A stretch of 64,000 bases of DNA from Galeruca laticollis (taxonomy: Eukaryota; Arthropoda; Insecta; Coleoptera; Chrysomelidae): positions 58,067,451 through 58,131,450 of the forward strand of contig OY998178.1 in assembly GCA_963921935.1 (NCBI GenBank). Reading direction: 5' to 3'. Positions within the stretch are counted from its first letter, which is position 1. Every line of letters begins with the position of its first letter. The notes under the pieces are model-generated. The model saw only the letters and a list, made by a program, of their open reading frames with translations, did no database searches and was not told where the DNA came from. The position numbers and the translations under genes were made by a program. Positions 9,746 through 21,091 of this stretch are shown one piece after another.

Positions 9746-10534
9746 TATTATGGTCGCACTGAGGGTAATGAAATGAACCTTGTCAATAGGATTAAACACA
9801 GCTCTATTGGGCTAGTCATATTCCCCCGGGATTGAACAGTCATAATGATGGTGGTTCATGATAACGAAAATGGTTATCAAGAACGAAAGAAAGTAAACTA
9901 TATTCGAACGAACAGTCAGGTCTACAAAATGTTTACAACGATGATGATAATATTCTCCATCTTCCTCTGCTTCTAACAGAACAAGAGTGAGAAGATCGGC
10001 GTCGTCCATTCTTTTGTATAATTAAACTACTTCACCCTTGACTTCTATCACTTGAACACTGATCTGTCGCAGTTCTAGACGTTTCACAAAAACCATACAA
10101 TATTGCGATTTTTTATTGGCTGCCGATGTCGTTACTTAGAATTCTGTTACCATTTCAGGCACATACCGCCACGTCACAGAACTTCCATGTTGTTGATTGA
10201 ACCGTTCAGCAACCCTTTTCATATATCTATTGTTTTCATGATACAGTTCAATCAACATTACTCTCTATGCAACTGTGTATACCATTGTTTCTATCTAGTC
10301 TATAAGTATAGTCATTCCAATATCAGTTTTTTATCCCAATGGCGTCCATATATCGTTTATTAATTCGAATATTATGTGATAATTTTTTTCGTTCAGAATA
10401 ATATAGGAAATAATTACCGTTCATATACAACTCGCAATATATGTAAGTAATATCATTTTCTGTAAATAATCTTCATTTATCAATGACGTATTCATTTCGG
10501 AAATTCCGGTTCTTTATTATTTTAATTAATATTT
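9746..10534 (-). other. Stretch with weak transposase-like scraps
   Basis: No secure gene. On the minus strand 10009-9812 begins MDDADLLTLVLLEAEEDGE, which looks like the acidic start of a Harbinger-type transposase. About 10255-10140 reads MLIELYHENNRYMKRVAERF, similar in tone to a DUF4817 N-terminus. Both are short and unconfirmed; the rest is unassigned AT-rich DNA. Confidence 0.25.
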
Positions 10535-10905
10535 TTCTACTGGAATCTTTTCAAGGATATTAATATTTTTATTTTTCATAAATTTCAGAAGTTCGTCTTT
10601 TTTCGTGCTGTTGTTGAGTATTTTATTTAATATTCGGGAATGATCAGACGCATTGTCCTTAACAATTAATGAATCCAGCGGAATATTAGGCAAAAGTTGT
10701 ACAACAAACCATTTTTCAAATATGCCGGCGGTTATATATTCGTGATAATAGGCAGAAGACTGTTATATTTTTGGCCGATAATAGCAACGCATTAGGCACG
10801 AATCCATCTTTAGTTACTGCTTGAAGAATAATAACACGACGTATAAAACCAAGCCTCTTCTAAATATATCGAAGTTTTCTTCGAATCACGGTTACTGAGA
10901 CTGTT
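10535..10905 (-). pseudogene. IS630-like DDE transposase relic, copy 1
   Basis: On the minus strand, after a frame break near 10760, the sequence encodes the core of a DDE_3-type transposase of a family common in insects. GFVPNALLLSAKN (about 10805-10765) is followed by ITAGIFEKWFVVQLLPNIPL and then SLIVKDNASDHSRIL, where VKDNASDH is the second catalytic Asp block ('ViDNApYH'). It continues with STKKDELLKFMKNKNI. The N-terminus, the first Asp and the C-terminus are missing or unreadable. A related relic lies at 40860-41780. Confidence 0.65.
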
Positions 10906-12090
10906 AAAATATTTTTATTAGCCCAGAGAAAAAACTGAGCAAAAACATTCACAATATCGTAGCAAATGAATGGCAGATTGCAAAAAATTGCAACTGAGGT
11001 ACAAGTATTTGTAGCTCTGAAGTATCATACAGGTTTATTAAAACAAAAAAGTCACAATCAGTTCTTCTCAACTGAAAACACTGTACATTGTTGTTTAGAG
11101 ACTTGAACGGGTTTACAAACAATGTGTCACTCTACCCCTATTCCCTATTCAAATTTTAGGGGTTGGTTGGTCACCCCACTGCTCGATAGTTGACGCAACG
11201 GTGCTGCAGGTAGGAGAACAAAATGTCCCCTCGAAACTAAAATCAACCTGTCCGAGCATTTTCCCATATCTACGATATTATTAACCAAAACCCCCATGTC
11301 AAGTTTTCGATGGGCCACCTTGTATATAATAATTGGTTTTTATAATTGTTATTTGGGAAGAGATTGAATTTTTGTTTAACTAGACAATATTTGACGGGTC
11401 ATGTTCGGAAATTTCTGTTGGTTATTATCAAATGACAATCACGCTCGCTGTAGTAATATTACAGGAGAGCCATTAATATTACTATCTGCCTGTAAGACGT
11501 TAACAATGACGCAAACTAAACTTCCCCATTATCTTCTACATTGTTAGTAGAATTTGTGATACAATAGCTATTAAGATGGCAACCGGATATAAAATAATAT
11601 ATACAACGTTGCAAGTCCGTCATTACAGAGATCTTAATTAAACACCGCCGTCGGTATTTAACGAGAAATTTCAGCGACAAAGTTAATTGTTGGGAAAAAA
11701 TCGTTATTATCAAATAAACTGAATTGTCTATTTTTTATTGAGTAGTGATTTTTTGAATTTTTATCCTTTTCTAAGGATAACCCTATTAATTCTTCAACAG
11801 ACCAATTCAATTTAATTTACAGAAACAATTTGAATCTTTTGTACCCTAACGTCTAACCTCCAAATACATAAAAGTATATAGGGTACAGTGAGGTCGAACA
11901 CTAACAGATAAATGAATTTTTTACGAAATTATGAACGAAAATGAAAAATCCTGCAACAGGTCAAAATTTGTGTATGAAACTAAGCTTTCTGAATAAAATT
12001 ATTCTTATCGATCCTCATCCGCCTAGGGGTAATAAATGGACGAGGATACTCAAGAAACCAGTAATTTCATTTCATACATACAAGTAGACA
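10906..12090. other. No gene recognised
   Basis: AT-rich, with no frame of note. A more GC-rich segment around 11150-11320 ends in GGGCCACCTTGTATA, the style of a terminal repeat, and could be the outer end of the element whose transposase relic is at 10535-10905. Nothing else is assignable. Confidence 0.4.
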
Positions 12091-13350
12091 TTTTGCCAAA
12101 ATAGACTGGAACACGAATTAACAACAGCCACAGATATTGAAGTAATTTGGAAAAATATTGAAGAAAGTATCTAAAAGGCAGCAGAAAACGCTGTAGGCAA
12201 AAGCAAAATTAATGGTAACACACGTGAATACTAAATACCATGGCTTGACGAAAGAGTAAATACAGAAGAAAATAAGCTCATCATCTCCAGCTCATAAAAA
12301 AGCCAAATATTAGAATCCAGTGAAGATTATTTGAGAATAAGAAATAGAGTCAACCAAGAAATTGACAACGTAAAGAAAGAACATTAGGAAAAATTCACAA
12401 AAAATATGAAATAAGACATATATAAATCTCAAAGGAAAGTGTGGAGAATGATAAACAGACAAAGAGAAGACATGAATGAATATATACGTATTGACAATAT
12501 CACGGAGAAGCAGTGGAAGGAACTTTTTACCAAACTATATAGGCAGGCAGAAGTAAAAAATTACTGAGAAGGAGCGGGCGAAGACGATAGTAACAGTACA
12601 AACCACAAAAGAAGAAACAGAAATACGAATAAAACAGTTGAAGAACAGAAAAGTGCCAGGCCCACGGAACACTCAATGATCTTATAAAGTACGGAGGCAC
12701 AACACTGATATCTCCTTAAACTTCTTAACAATATACTAGCCACTGGGAAAGTCGCGATAGGATGGAAAGATAGTTTACTACTACTCATTCTGAAAAAAGA
12801 AAAGCAGACAAACTCAGAAAATTATAGAGTCATTCGTTTAATGAGCAGAACGCTAGAACTACTAACGGCAATAATAGGAGACAAATTACACGAACAAATA
12901 GAAACAGTGTAAGAATACCGTTGATTTAGAAAGAACTGCAGCACCATTGATGCTACATTTATTGTCAGAAAATAGTGGAAAAGTCGGTAGAATACAACAA
13001 GCCCGCATACATGTGCTTTGTGGATTTAAAAAGCGCTTTCGATCGAGTGAGAGGGAGTGTTATTTTGTCTCTACTGGAAATATAAAACATCAACAAATCA
13101 CTCATTAAAATAGTAGAGGATATAAACAAAGATAACAGAACAAAAATTATAATTCCAAAAGACGAAAGAGACCACATGTCGCTAGAAGGAGGGAAAAGCA
13201 AGGTATAGGAGCAAAAAAATAGCAGATATAAAATGGGACCTCATAAGATCAATATAATGGAACCTGACGGACTGGCTTACATATGCGAGAATAAGAAACC
13301 TTACACTAGATGACCAAATCAGAAGACCAAAAGGAAAAGGTAGTCAGAGC
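12090..13350 (+). pseudogene. Second RTE-like LINE fragment (RT), heavily decayed
   Basis: Plus-strand RT sequence in shifting frames. The linker reads AENAVGKSK and IPWLDERVNTEENKLI (12180-12290). RT entry reads IKQLKNRKVPGP (about 12630-12665). Fingers read LLLILKKEKQTNSENYRVI (about 12780-12835), and the palm reads AYMCFVDLKSAFDRVR (about 13005-13055; 'cFiDlkKAFDrV' in the family). The catalytic YADD block is not visible. It differs from the 1.2-9.7 kb LINE at matching positions, so it is another subfamily. At least ten stops or frame changes. Confidence 0.65.
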
Positions 13351-14335
13351 ACTTGCAATCAACAGCAATAGATACAGAGTGAGAGGCAGAGAAATAAGAA
13401 AAGTTCTAGTCGAGCGATGAAGAAGACAGACAAGTAACCCTCGAGTCAAATACCTGTCAAGATTGACTAATCGATTAGATTTCTTTTATAAAGAAAGCAA
13501 AATCGGATCAAAAGAATTTAAAATTTATTCTTCGTGCGATCGCATCCGAATTGTGTATTTCGCGTTCTCAACACAGACCGCGAAGTTAAATTTCGCGTTA
13601 ACTTCCCTTTCGGTACGCTAAAAATGTATATCGCAACCTAGATATACAACTGTAGTTATTAGTTCGCTAGACGTCGTTAATAATTTTTAGTTATTATCGT
13701 TTATTTAGGAATTTCTCAACATTAATTTAAATGTTCTTAAAATGAGCCCTTCCGAGACCTAATGAATTGCTATAGGTATTAATATTAATAGGAGTGGGTG
13801 ATAAAACAAGAACGCGTTCTGAGGTATGTAGAAGATTTAATAAGAAATAATGGAATTTTTGAAGTATAACCTCAATTATAAAAATATTGAAAAAATTCTT
13901 AATTAATCGACTTATTGATTATGAAACTTTCTCTCATTTCCTGCGGAATATTATACGTCTGTAATTTTTTCGTTTTGTCGACGATAAATGCCCTGCCAAA
14001 CAATGTTATGTTGCAAAATTCATATTTTGCATTATTGTCACCCGGAGCTGTTAATTAATTTTGTAAATGTATTTTCGGTTTTCTGTGGATCATAACAAGA
14101 AGGTCAAACACACGCTTTAAGATTATTTTTACACCCGACAAACTTTTGAGGACCAATGACGCTTACATGCTTTGGATTCCCTTCCATATAATGGCGTTTG
14201 GATGCAATTCCGTAAGTATCACCTTATATTAATGTGGTTGTTTGGACCATATTTTTTGAGGGGACACTAATATCTGATTTAAGACAAGCCTGGGCCAATT
14301 CTTTGAGCAAGGTTGAAGTTTGAGCTGTATTCAAC
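13351..14335. other. No gene recognised
   Basis: AT-rich with a short GC-containing patch at 13530-13620 (several CGCG-like words). No frame, repeat or RNA gene that I can support. Confidence 0.4.
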
Positions 14336-14339
14336 CCTA

Positions 14340-15890
14340 TTATCAGTTCGGGTCCACAGCAGGATATGTTGGCACCTCGCTGGTAAGTTCATCTGCCCGC
14401 TCGTTGGGTTAGATCCCGCTGTGTCTACATAACCACAGTGGGGTAACTTCTCATTCTAAATCCAGGTTATCCAGAGTGCCTGCGCATTTCTGAACCAGTA
14501 ACGTACTAGTGCTGGGGCTGCGAATGGCTTTAATAGCGGCTTGACTATCCGAGCAAATGCTAACAGGACTTCTAGATGCGTCAAGTTCTGTTATTTGTTC
14601 TACACCTTCCAGTATGGCAAATATTTCTAATTGGAAGAACGTGTATTATTTACCCAGAACATAGCTCTTTTGCATTCCTATCTCCTCTATCAGGACACCT
14701 GCTCCCGACCTTCCTTCCATGCGGGAATCGTCTGTAAAACACATGATGCTTCAGGGTGGAAATCCAGCTTGTTCATCGTTCCACTACTCTCTTAGTGGTA
14801 AGATAACTTCAAACTTGTTGTTTGTCCTCACTTTGTCTTCACTTGGAACAGCTTTGAGAGCTAGAATTATAAGCTCCGTTTATGTTCTTTGGCTATTATT
14901 GTGTGGCCTTCGTCACCCCCTTTCAGTGCCCATTACCCCGCATTCTTACAAATACCGCCATCGCGCTCATAATAATCCATATGGGCAGAGACGGCAATCC
15001 TAGGAGGATTTCAAGCGCTGGTGTGGGTGTTGTCCTAAAAGCTCCTGTAACTTCTAAGTTCGCTACTATCTGGACGTGCACCAGCTTGTGGGACACCCAC
15101 TGCTTCTCCACAGCCGGTGGAACCATATTGGATCCTCTGTCTCATGACCGGAATGTAGAATCAGTAGAGGATCTAGAGATTTACTCTCCAGCTCTCCCCC
15201 ACGGCTTGTCGCAGCTACCACAGTGTGATTATTGACTTTATAATAACTCCAGAGTGCAGAGTCGGGGAGGTCTCCCTGTGTAGCAATGCTGTCTCAATAC
15301 CATTAGCTGTCGCCTTGACGAAGTGTACTTCGACGTCGAAGAAGACGACTAGAGGCTCCTCCTTAAGTTGTAGTGCCTTCTCCACCCTTCGGACTATGGC
15401 GTGTAGGGCCGTTTCCGTTGACTTGCATTGCCGATAAGCGTGCTGATGTGGGTGGAATGGGCACTGTGTTAAACATCCTCATAACAGAAGTCTACCTACC
15501 ATGTTTTCCAGTGTCTTAAATAGAAATGATGTGAGACAAATGGGTTTGAAGGACTTGGCTGTTGTATAGTCTTACTTCCCAGCTTTGGGGATGAAATATT
15601 CCTTTCACCTCTAGGAGGGGAATATATAAATCTTACTGCAGGGGCGCTTGAAGTTTATGCGGCCCCGTTGCTTCTTGGGGTTCGAACTCTCCCACAGCCC
15701 ATTTTATAGATCCTTCCATTACAATCCTGTCGGCTAGTTCCCAGTCTTCTCCAGATAGAGCCTGCCAGCCTGGTTGTTGGTTATGGAAGTGGGATTCCAA
15801 AAGGTGTCTCAATGATTTCTCTGTGGATGGCGTCCAGGACCCGTATGCGTTCTTGAGCGTTCGAATAGGAATGGGGGATTACTAAAAGAA
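14340..15890 (-). pseudogene. I/R1-group LINE: RT plus RNase H, decayed
   Basis: Minus strand, 5' to 3' from 15890. A pre-RT block (DWELADRIVMEGSIKWAVGE) is followed by RT fingers SFKPICLTSFLFKTLENMVG (about 15565-15505) and HPHQHAYRQCKSTETALHAI (about 15455-15400), then VFFDVE where the palm Asp should begin. The YADD segment is not visible, and a deletion is likely near 15180-15240. The thumb reads VTGAFRTTPTPALEILLGLP (about 15050-14990). An RNase H domain comes last: FTDDSRMEGRSGAGVLIEE, ICSDSQAAIKAI, and a 'GNERADELA'-like end written NERADELTSE (to about 14370). RNase H after the RT places it in the I/LOA/Outcast-type group. Relatively GC-rich compared with its surroundings. Confidence 0.75.
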
Positions 15891-15995
15891 GAGCATTATG
15901 AACATGATTTCAGGGACTGTGGCGGCGGTAAAATCGTTATCAAGTCACCAGAATTTGCTGGATTGGGAAAATATTGCTCTCGCTGAGACTGAGGA

Positions 15996-16211
15996 TTATA
16001 GTGCTGTTGCCGAGCCTGAGGACAATACTGCTACTGTGTTGATGTGATACGGAATGATTATAATTTCCCAATTTTGTTGAGGCGTGCTTATCTTGTGTTG
16101 CACTGTAGCTTGAGCATAAGTAGTGGGCAAATTTAGCAATATCACAGTCACTTCTTGGCCAAATATTGTAAACATATCCTTTGCTGTTTTTGCTGCTAAT
16201 GTTTGCGCCAT
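15996..16211 (-). pseudogene. BESS-like motif fragment
   Basis: A 71-residue minus-strand frame. DMFTIFGQEVTVILLNLP (residues about 12-29) followed by QATVQHKI resembles the BESS protein-interaction motif that ends MADF-BESS proteins, including the accessory protein of many PIF/Harbinger elements. The rest of the frame is not recognised. It lies 300 bp from the Harbinger transposase, on the opposite strand. Support is a single short motif. Confidence 0.35.
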
Positions 16212-16517
16212 TACCTCGTATGCGTCATTTCATTGATGGTACATGGCCAACTGTTGACAACTTGAACTGTTTTTTTTTGTAGTCACATTTCCCTCTGCTT
16301 TTTCAACATTGCCGATATTTACCATTAATCATCGTAGAGAATCGCTTTCTTCAATATTTAAAATTATTTTACATATCGTTGGCATCTTCCACGGCATTTA
16401 ACACCGATCTGTAATATAGAGATTTCTTATTTTAATGATGTTGGTATTATTGCTAGGTTACAGTTTAAAAAATAAAATAGAAATATGAATATTATAATTA
16501 TTTCTGTTTAATTTCAG

Positions 16518-17249
16518 ATGCCTGAAAACGAAGCAGATTGGAAAGCCGTTGCCGAGTACTATTACAATCATTGGAACTTTCCAAACTGCGTCGCAGCTAT
16601 GAACGGAAATCACATATCGTTGCAGGCTCTAAAAAATAGTGACAGTGTATTATTAAATTACAAAGGATTTTTTAGTACTGTTTTATTTCCCGTAATAGAT
16701 GCAAATTATAATTTTATTTATGCTAATGAGGGATGCCAAGTGCGCGCATTTCAGATGATGGTGTGTTTAATAGTACCACATTTAGTGAGCTTCTAGAGGA
16801 CAATGCAATGCATTTACCTGAAGAAAATCAACTTCCAAATAGTGAACTAAAAAGCCCATACGTGTTTGTTGCAGAAGACGCATTTCCTTTGTCAACAAAC
16901 ATAATGAAACTGTATGCACACTAAAGGTTCTAGCGAAAGAGTATTTGATTATCGCCTCAGTAGGGCTCGAAGAATATCAGAAAGTGTGTTTGGTTTAATA
17001 TCTAACGTAATTAAAATATTCCGCAAACCAGTGCTATTGGAACCCGCAACCTCCTGCAAGGTAACGTTAGCAAGATGTTACTTGAACAATTTTCTTATAA
17101 AAATTACATCCTTGAAACTTTTGATTCTGACTGCTCTGATTCCAGGAGATCGGATAAATGATATTGGTAATCTGCCTGACTTGGGGGATTTACCTAGAAT
17201 AACCAGAAGAAGTGCAGAACATGCCAGGCAACTGAGAATAGTATATTAA
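16518..17249 (+). pseudogene. PIF/Harbinger transposase (DDE_Tnp_4), broken
   Basis: The last exon of a Harbinger transposase, preceded by a good acceptor (polypyrimidine then TTTCAG at 16511-16517). Three overlapping frames cover it: 16518-16740 WNFPNCVAAMNGNHISLQAL with LLNYKGFFSTVLFPVIDANY; 16742-16920 ARISDDGVFNSTTFSELL and YVFVAEDAFPLSTNIMKLY; then 16914-17249 ERVFDYRLSRARRISESVFG. The family motif 'AIDGKH' is AMNGNH here, so the first catalytic Asp is Asn. A one-base frame change lies at about 16741 and another at about 16918. The nuclease is dead. The upstream exon was not found. Confidence 0.85.
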
Positions 17250-17330
17250 AGTATAAGTGGATAAAGAGGTCTTTCAAACACGCGCGAAATAGAGCAAGTG
17301 TTTGAAAGACCAGTTATCCACGAATACTTT
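17250..17330. repeat. Imperfect 32-bp inverted repeat (hairpin)
   Basis: 17250-17282 and 17299-17330 pair over about 31 positions with a handful of mismatches, separated by a 16-bp loop. The tip of the stem is CTTTCAAACAC / GTGTTTGAAAG. The same CTTTCAAACACGCGC word recurs inverted at about 17676-17690. It directly abuts the Harbinger frame. Confidence 0.65.
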
Positions 17331-17889
17331 ACGCTATTTTTTTATTGGTGCACTTTGAAATCATGAAATATTATTATTATATTATTACTACAAAAAAATA
17401 GAAGTCCGTCCTCGATGCCCAGCCAAGTTTCGTGAACGTCAAATAGTATTCATTTTTATTTGACGTTACGGGGTACTGCTGTCAGATCAATAATCAAAAA
17501 GTTTCTTTAGTTATATTTAAAACGATACAATGTATATATGAATATATAAATAAATTTTGCAGAAAAAACCAAATAAGACATTGGTTCCCAATGAAAATAT
17601 ACAATTTAAAAACTAATAAAAAAAGTTGACATTGATAACAAAGTTGTTGTTGTTACCATAGGGACTTTAAAAAACGCGCGTGTTTGAAAGTTCGATTTAA
17701 ACACGCTGACGCGTGCTTTAAAAAGGTAATATGAGGCATCAATAAAAAACACATATTTAAAGATTATTTTTTGTCATCGAAGGAGAAGTTACTTGGCAAT
17801 ACGAAAAACGTTAAAATTAATCATTTAACAACAATTATTTATTGTTTGACGCACGGTCGTTTGAAAAAATAAAAATACTAGTTTTCAAA
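17331..17889. other. Non-coding, second hairpin
   Basis: No gene. AACGTCAAATA (17435-17445) and TATTTGACGTT (17457-17467) form an 11-bp perfect stem. Around 17676-17720 there is GCGCGTGTTTGAAAG, repeating the 17.27 kb word inverted, followed by a short CACGC/GCGTG stem. These may be sub-terminal parts of a Harbinger or other DNA element. Confidence 0.4.
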
Positions 17890-18122
17890 GTATACGTACC
17901 TCTGAATCCATTATCTCTCTGGGCTTATTTTTGTCAGGTACCAGTTCTAGATTTATTGCTATCCCTTATTTTATTAATTCCCTTGCAAATTGACTTTGAA
18001 GATTCATAATTTTTTGTTCTACCATTTTTCTGTACTTATAGTTTTTAGTTTTGTAATCACATAGATTTGTTTTTAGTTTGTATGCCTCAATAAAGGCTAT
18101 GAGTTTGTGTTGTTTCGATTCC
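17890..18122 (-). pseudogene. MADF-like domain fragment
   Basis: The minus-strand frame from 18122 begins MESKQHKLIAFIEAYKLKTN and continues LCDYKTKNYKYRKMVEQKI before a stop near 17950. LIxFIExYK...DYKxKNYKxRK has the spacing of a MADF (Myb/SANT-like DNA-binding) domain, with the usual 'LW' replaced by LC. Such proteins accompany PIF/Harbinger transposases, and one such transposase lies 640 bp away, convergently arranged. Tentative. Confidence 0.4.
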
Positions 18123-18323
18123 ATCTTCAACTAAAACGCACGACTACGATGTCAACAAGGCAATACGTCACTGAGTACTCAGTTTGTCGAAAACACGTCC
18201 ACACACTAAATTCGATCGACTGCTCTATCATATTTACCGACAGTCGATGGACATTCTACATGTCGATCGATTTATTTTGTCGACCCACAGTGTCACCTCG
18301 GTGAGGAAGCAGCTAGACTGCTA

Positions 18324-18720
18324 CTACCTCATAGGAAAATATGTGTTATCAGGTGCTTGCAGGAAAAAATGATTGATTTGTTCTCTTGTAAAAACGCTCG
18401 ATTCCTTAGGTTGGTAGCCGTAATTCTTCCATTTTAGAAATGCTCTCAGTTTAGGATATTTTGATATATCTGTGTTTTCATCTGTGAATATACTTGATTT
18501 AATCATAGAATACTTGCACCACAAATTGGCCAGTGACTTTCTTTTTCGGATTTTTCGATGAAATACGCCAACAGCGACGTTTCACAATACCAGCATATTT
18601 GCTCGGACACCATTCTTTAAATGGTCGATAGGTTCTATCATATCGCCCTCACAATTTTACAGGCAACAAACTATTGCAAGCAGCGTTTGCTACATTTTCT
18701 ATGTGAAAATCACTCATTTG
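18324..18720 (-). pseudogene. Tyrosine recombinase N-terminal exon (Crypton-like), fragment
   Basis: On the minus strand, the core-binding domain of the recombinase seen at 31.2 kb. Early pieces near 18660-18600 read SLLPVK and YDRTYRPFKEWC. The frame from 18524 follows: YSMIKSSI, LRAFLKWKNYGYQPKESSVF and NHFFLQAPDNTYF. It ends at APDNTYFPMR followed by TAG, and AG|GTAGTA at this point looks like the splice donor found at the equivalent place (31656) in the other copy. The catalytic exon is absent. Confidence 0.65.
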
Positions 18721-18724
18721 GAAA

Positions 18725-19855
18725 ATAATAGCAAAATTCATTGAAATATACTTTTCCGTTTGTTAAAAACGCCTTAGTGACAACAATGATAAAATTAAAG
18801 CGATTTCGATTGCATCGGTCGTGTTGAACTTGTTAACATAAAAATGACAGCAAATTATTGCGATCTATGCATGAGTTGAATGCGTCCACAAGCGCGACTC
18901 ATAACCGTCAAAAAATATGTAAATGTCAAAATAAATTGGGAAATGTGAAATCAGATTTCTTCATTTCGTAAACTGTACCTGTGAGAGCAGATAAAACACA
19001 GGAGTTTAAGTATATTCAAAAATTGACCTGCTTAAAGATTTTTCATTTGCATTCATAATTACGTAGAATTTATCCGTATTCTTCAGGACCTCACTGTATA
19101 TTCATTGGACATTATGAAATACTCTAGTTTTTCATTAATACATTTTTCATATTAATAATATCTCTTTGGTATCAGATTCCAAAAAAAGCACTCAGGTTAT
19201 TATTATTATTATTCGATTGTTGTTCTGGAAGACTGAATGTGTTCAAATACTGAATTGATCTGATAATGCAATAACATGAATTCATATACTTCGATTTTCT
19301 TATTTTCATAGCCAGTCTGAGCTTTTTCTTAATCAAATATTGAACTGGATCATTGAACTTTTCTATATGTTCCAATTATACAAAAAATATTTTCCCCTAT
19401 CAAAGTCATTAAGAAATTTCTCTTGGTAACAAAAATAACCTTTTTTCGATTTCATCGAAAACCAACTAAAGAAAACATTTTTTGTATGACAAAAAACATT
19501 TTCTTTTGAAATGTTTTGAAAGACGTGCAATTAAGTATTTGAAAAGAATATGAATACTTTTAAGATTACACAATTTGAATAAACATGGAAATCGTTATAA
19601 ATTTCAAGAAATTCATTTACCCTGTCTTTATTTCTTTCTTAAGAAGATCACCGTATCACTGTCCAGTTTTATTAAAAAATCTTAAATGAAAATAAAGAAA
19701 CTTCTACAAAAGTTGCAATTACCTCTACAAACGCAATATTTCAATAAATCCGCAAAACTTGAGATATAAGTCCTCAAATATGACAACTGTCGGAAAATAA
19801 CACCGCCATTTTGAGTGGGAGATAATATAGCATCTTATTTCAAATCGTCTTACCC
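18725..19855. other. No gene recognised
   Basis: AT-rich with a (TTA)n run at 19197-19213. No supportable coding or structural feature. Confidence 0.4.
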
Positions 19856-19859
19856 AGAA

Positions 19860-19990
19860 ACTTATACAGGACACTGATTTAGCCGTTCTTCCGCATCCCT
19901 GTTAGTCGATGCAGGAGCCGATATATTAACCATCAAGGGACATGGCGGATGACGCTCTAGTACGGTATCCAAGACATATAGAGTTTTCAG
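19860..19990 (+). pseudogene. Tyrosine recombinase catalytic C-terminal fragment
   Basis: Plus strand: YTGH then a stop codon, then FSRSSASLLVDAGADILTI, KGHGG, a stop, and RSSTVSKTYRVFS. This is the same block as at 32115-32235 in the 31-kb recombinase (GHxxRRTSATxLVDxGGD...HGGW...Y). Both in-frame stops fall at otherwise conserved positions. No N-terminal part is nearby on this strand. Confidence 0.65.
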
Positions 19991-20104
19991 TACAAAATAA
20001 AGTTTCAATAACAAATAAAATACTATCAGCATAGCCTACGGAATTAGCCAATAATACAATGTGCGAAATAAATAAACAATTGCAACAGCAGCCTCATTGA
20101 ACAC

Positions 20105-21091
20105 CCAGAAATAATAATAATAATAATAATAATATTTATTTACACATAACTCAGAAATACAAACAAACAAAACAAACGACATTATGCGAAATAAATATAT
20201 ACACTTGCGAAGCCCATGAGGCTTGTTTGCAAGGATAAAATAATAATAATATAAAACTTATACTAGGTAACAAATAATAATAAGTATAGGTAATTAATAA
20301 AAAATGTATACTATAATTAAGGATTAATAAAGTAGAAATAGAAATTGATAGAAACATTATCAGTAATTAATTTCGATAAGGTTGTGAATAGAGCGCCTAC
20401 TTGTATTGGTGATATACTCATGAAGTTTCAAAGTTAGCACCTTTACAGAAGATTCAGATTTAATTTGTTGGGGTATAGCATTATATAGCTTAGGTCCTAG
20501 AAACATAAAGCTTCTTTGTCCAGCTGTTTTTTTCATTGTTGTATTCAGGTAAGTATGTTTATTTCTTGTCATATAATTGTGAGTTTGAATTTGTAGATTT
20601 GATTTAAGTTTATGTTGTCTTAATACCGCTTTTTTTAAGTATAATTGTCTAACGTCTAATATTTTCGTTTCAGTATATAGAAGTTCACTGCTATATCTTC
20701 TTGTTTTTCCAAGAAGGATTTTGAGGAATCTTTTTTGCGAAACCTCGAGAATATTATAGTAAGTCTTCGCCACTCCACCCCAGCTGACCAGACCGTAAAT
20801 TAGGTGAGATTCAATCAAACTTTTATAAACTATTAGTTTTTGTTTATATTGTAGGTGATATGAGATATGTTTGAATTTATATAATACACACCTCAATTTT
20901 TGAACTAGATAATTAATATGGTTATCCCATCTAAGATGTGGGTCTATCATAATTCCTAAATATTTTATTTGTTTTGCAGGTTGAATATTGATATTTTTTT
21001 GTACATTGATGGCGTAGTTCGGAAGATCCGGTTCTAAGGATGCAATAGTACGATAACTAATAGCAATGGATCTAGCATACATTTTACTCAC
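20105..21091 (-). mobile_element. 3' end of a jockey/CR1-type LINE with (TTA)n tail
   Basis: A 5'-truncated LINE on the minus strand. The last 243 residues of its RT ORF are open (21091-20360), followed by about 250 bp of 3' UTR ending in a (TTA)n microsatellite at 20109-20135. Such short-repeat tails are typical of LINE 3' ends of the I/CR1/jockey type. Confidence 0.75.
20360..21091 (-). CDS. LINE RT thumb and C-terminus (truncated, open)
   Basis: A 243-residue open frame. IKYLGIMIDPHLRWDNHINY (about residues 42-61) is the conserved LGIxxDxxLxWxxHI block after the RT palm. YKSLIESHLIYGLVSWGG (about 109-126) is the 'YyslI.s.l.YGi..WG' block, and QKRFLKILLGKTRRYSSELL follows. A TYLNTTMKKTAGQRSFMFLG stretch near the end matches the family tail. 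The palm and YADD are missing, so this is a 5'-truncated copy; the first ATG is simply the first one inside the fragment. No stops in 243 codons suggests a young insertion. Confidence 0.8.
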   Translation of the reverse strand: MSKMYARSIAISYRTIASLEPDLPNYAINVQKNINIQPAKQIKYLGIMIDPHLRWDNHINYLVQKLRCVLYKFKHISYHLQYKQKLIVYKSLIESHLIYGLVSWGGVAKTYYNILEVSQKRFLKILLGKTRRYSSELLYTETKILDVRQLYLKKAVLRQHKLKSNLQIQTHNYMTRNKHTYLNTTMKKTAGQRSFMFLGPKLYNAIPQQIKSESSVKVLTLKLHEYITNTSRRSIHNLIEINY

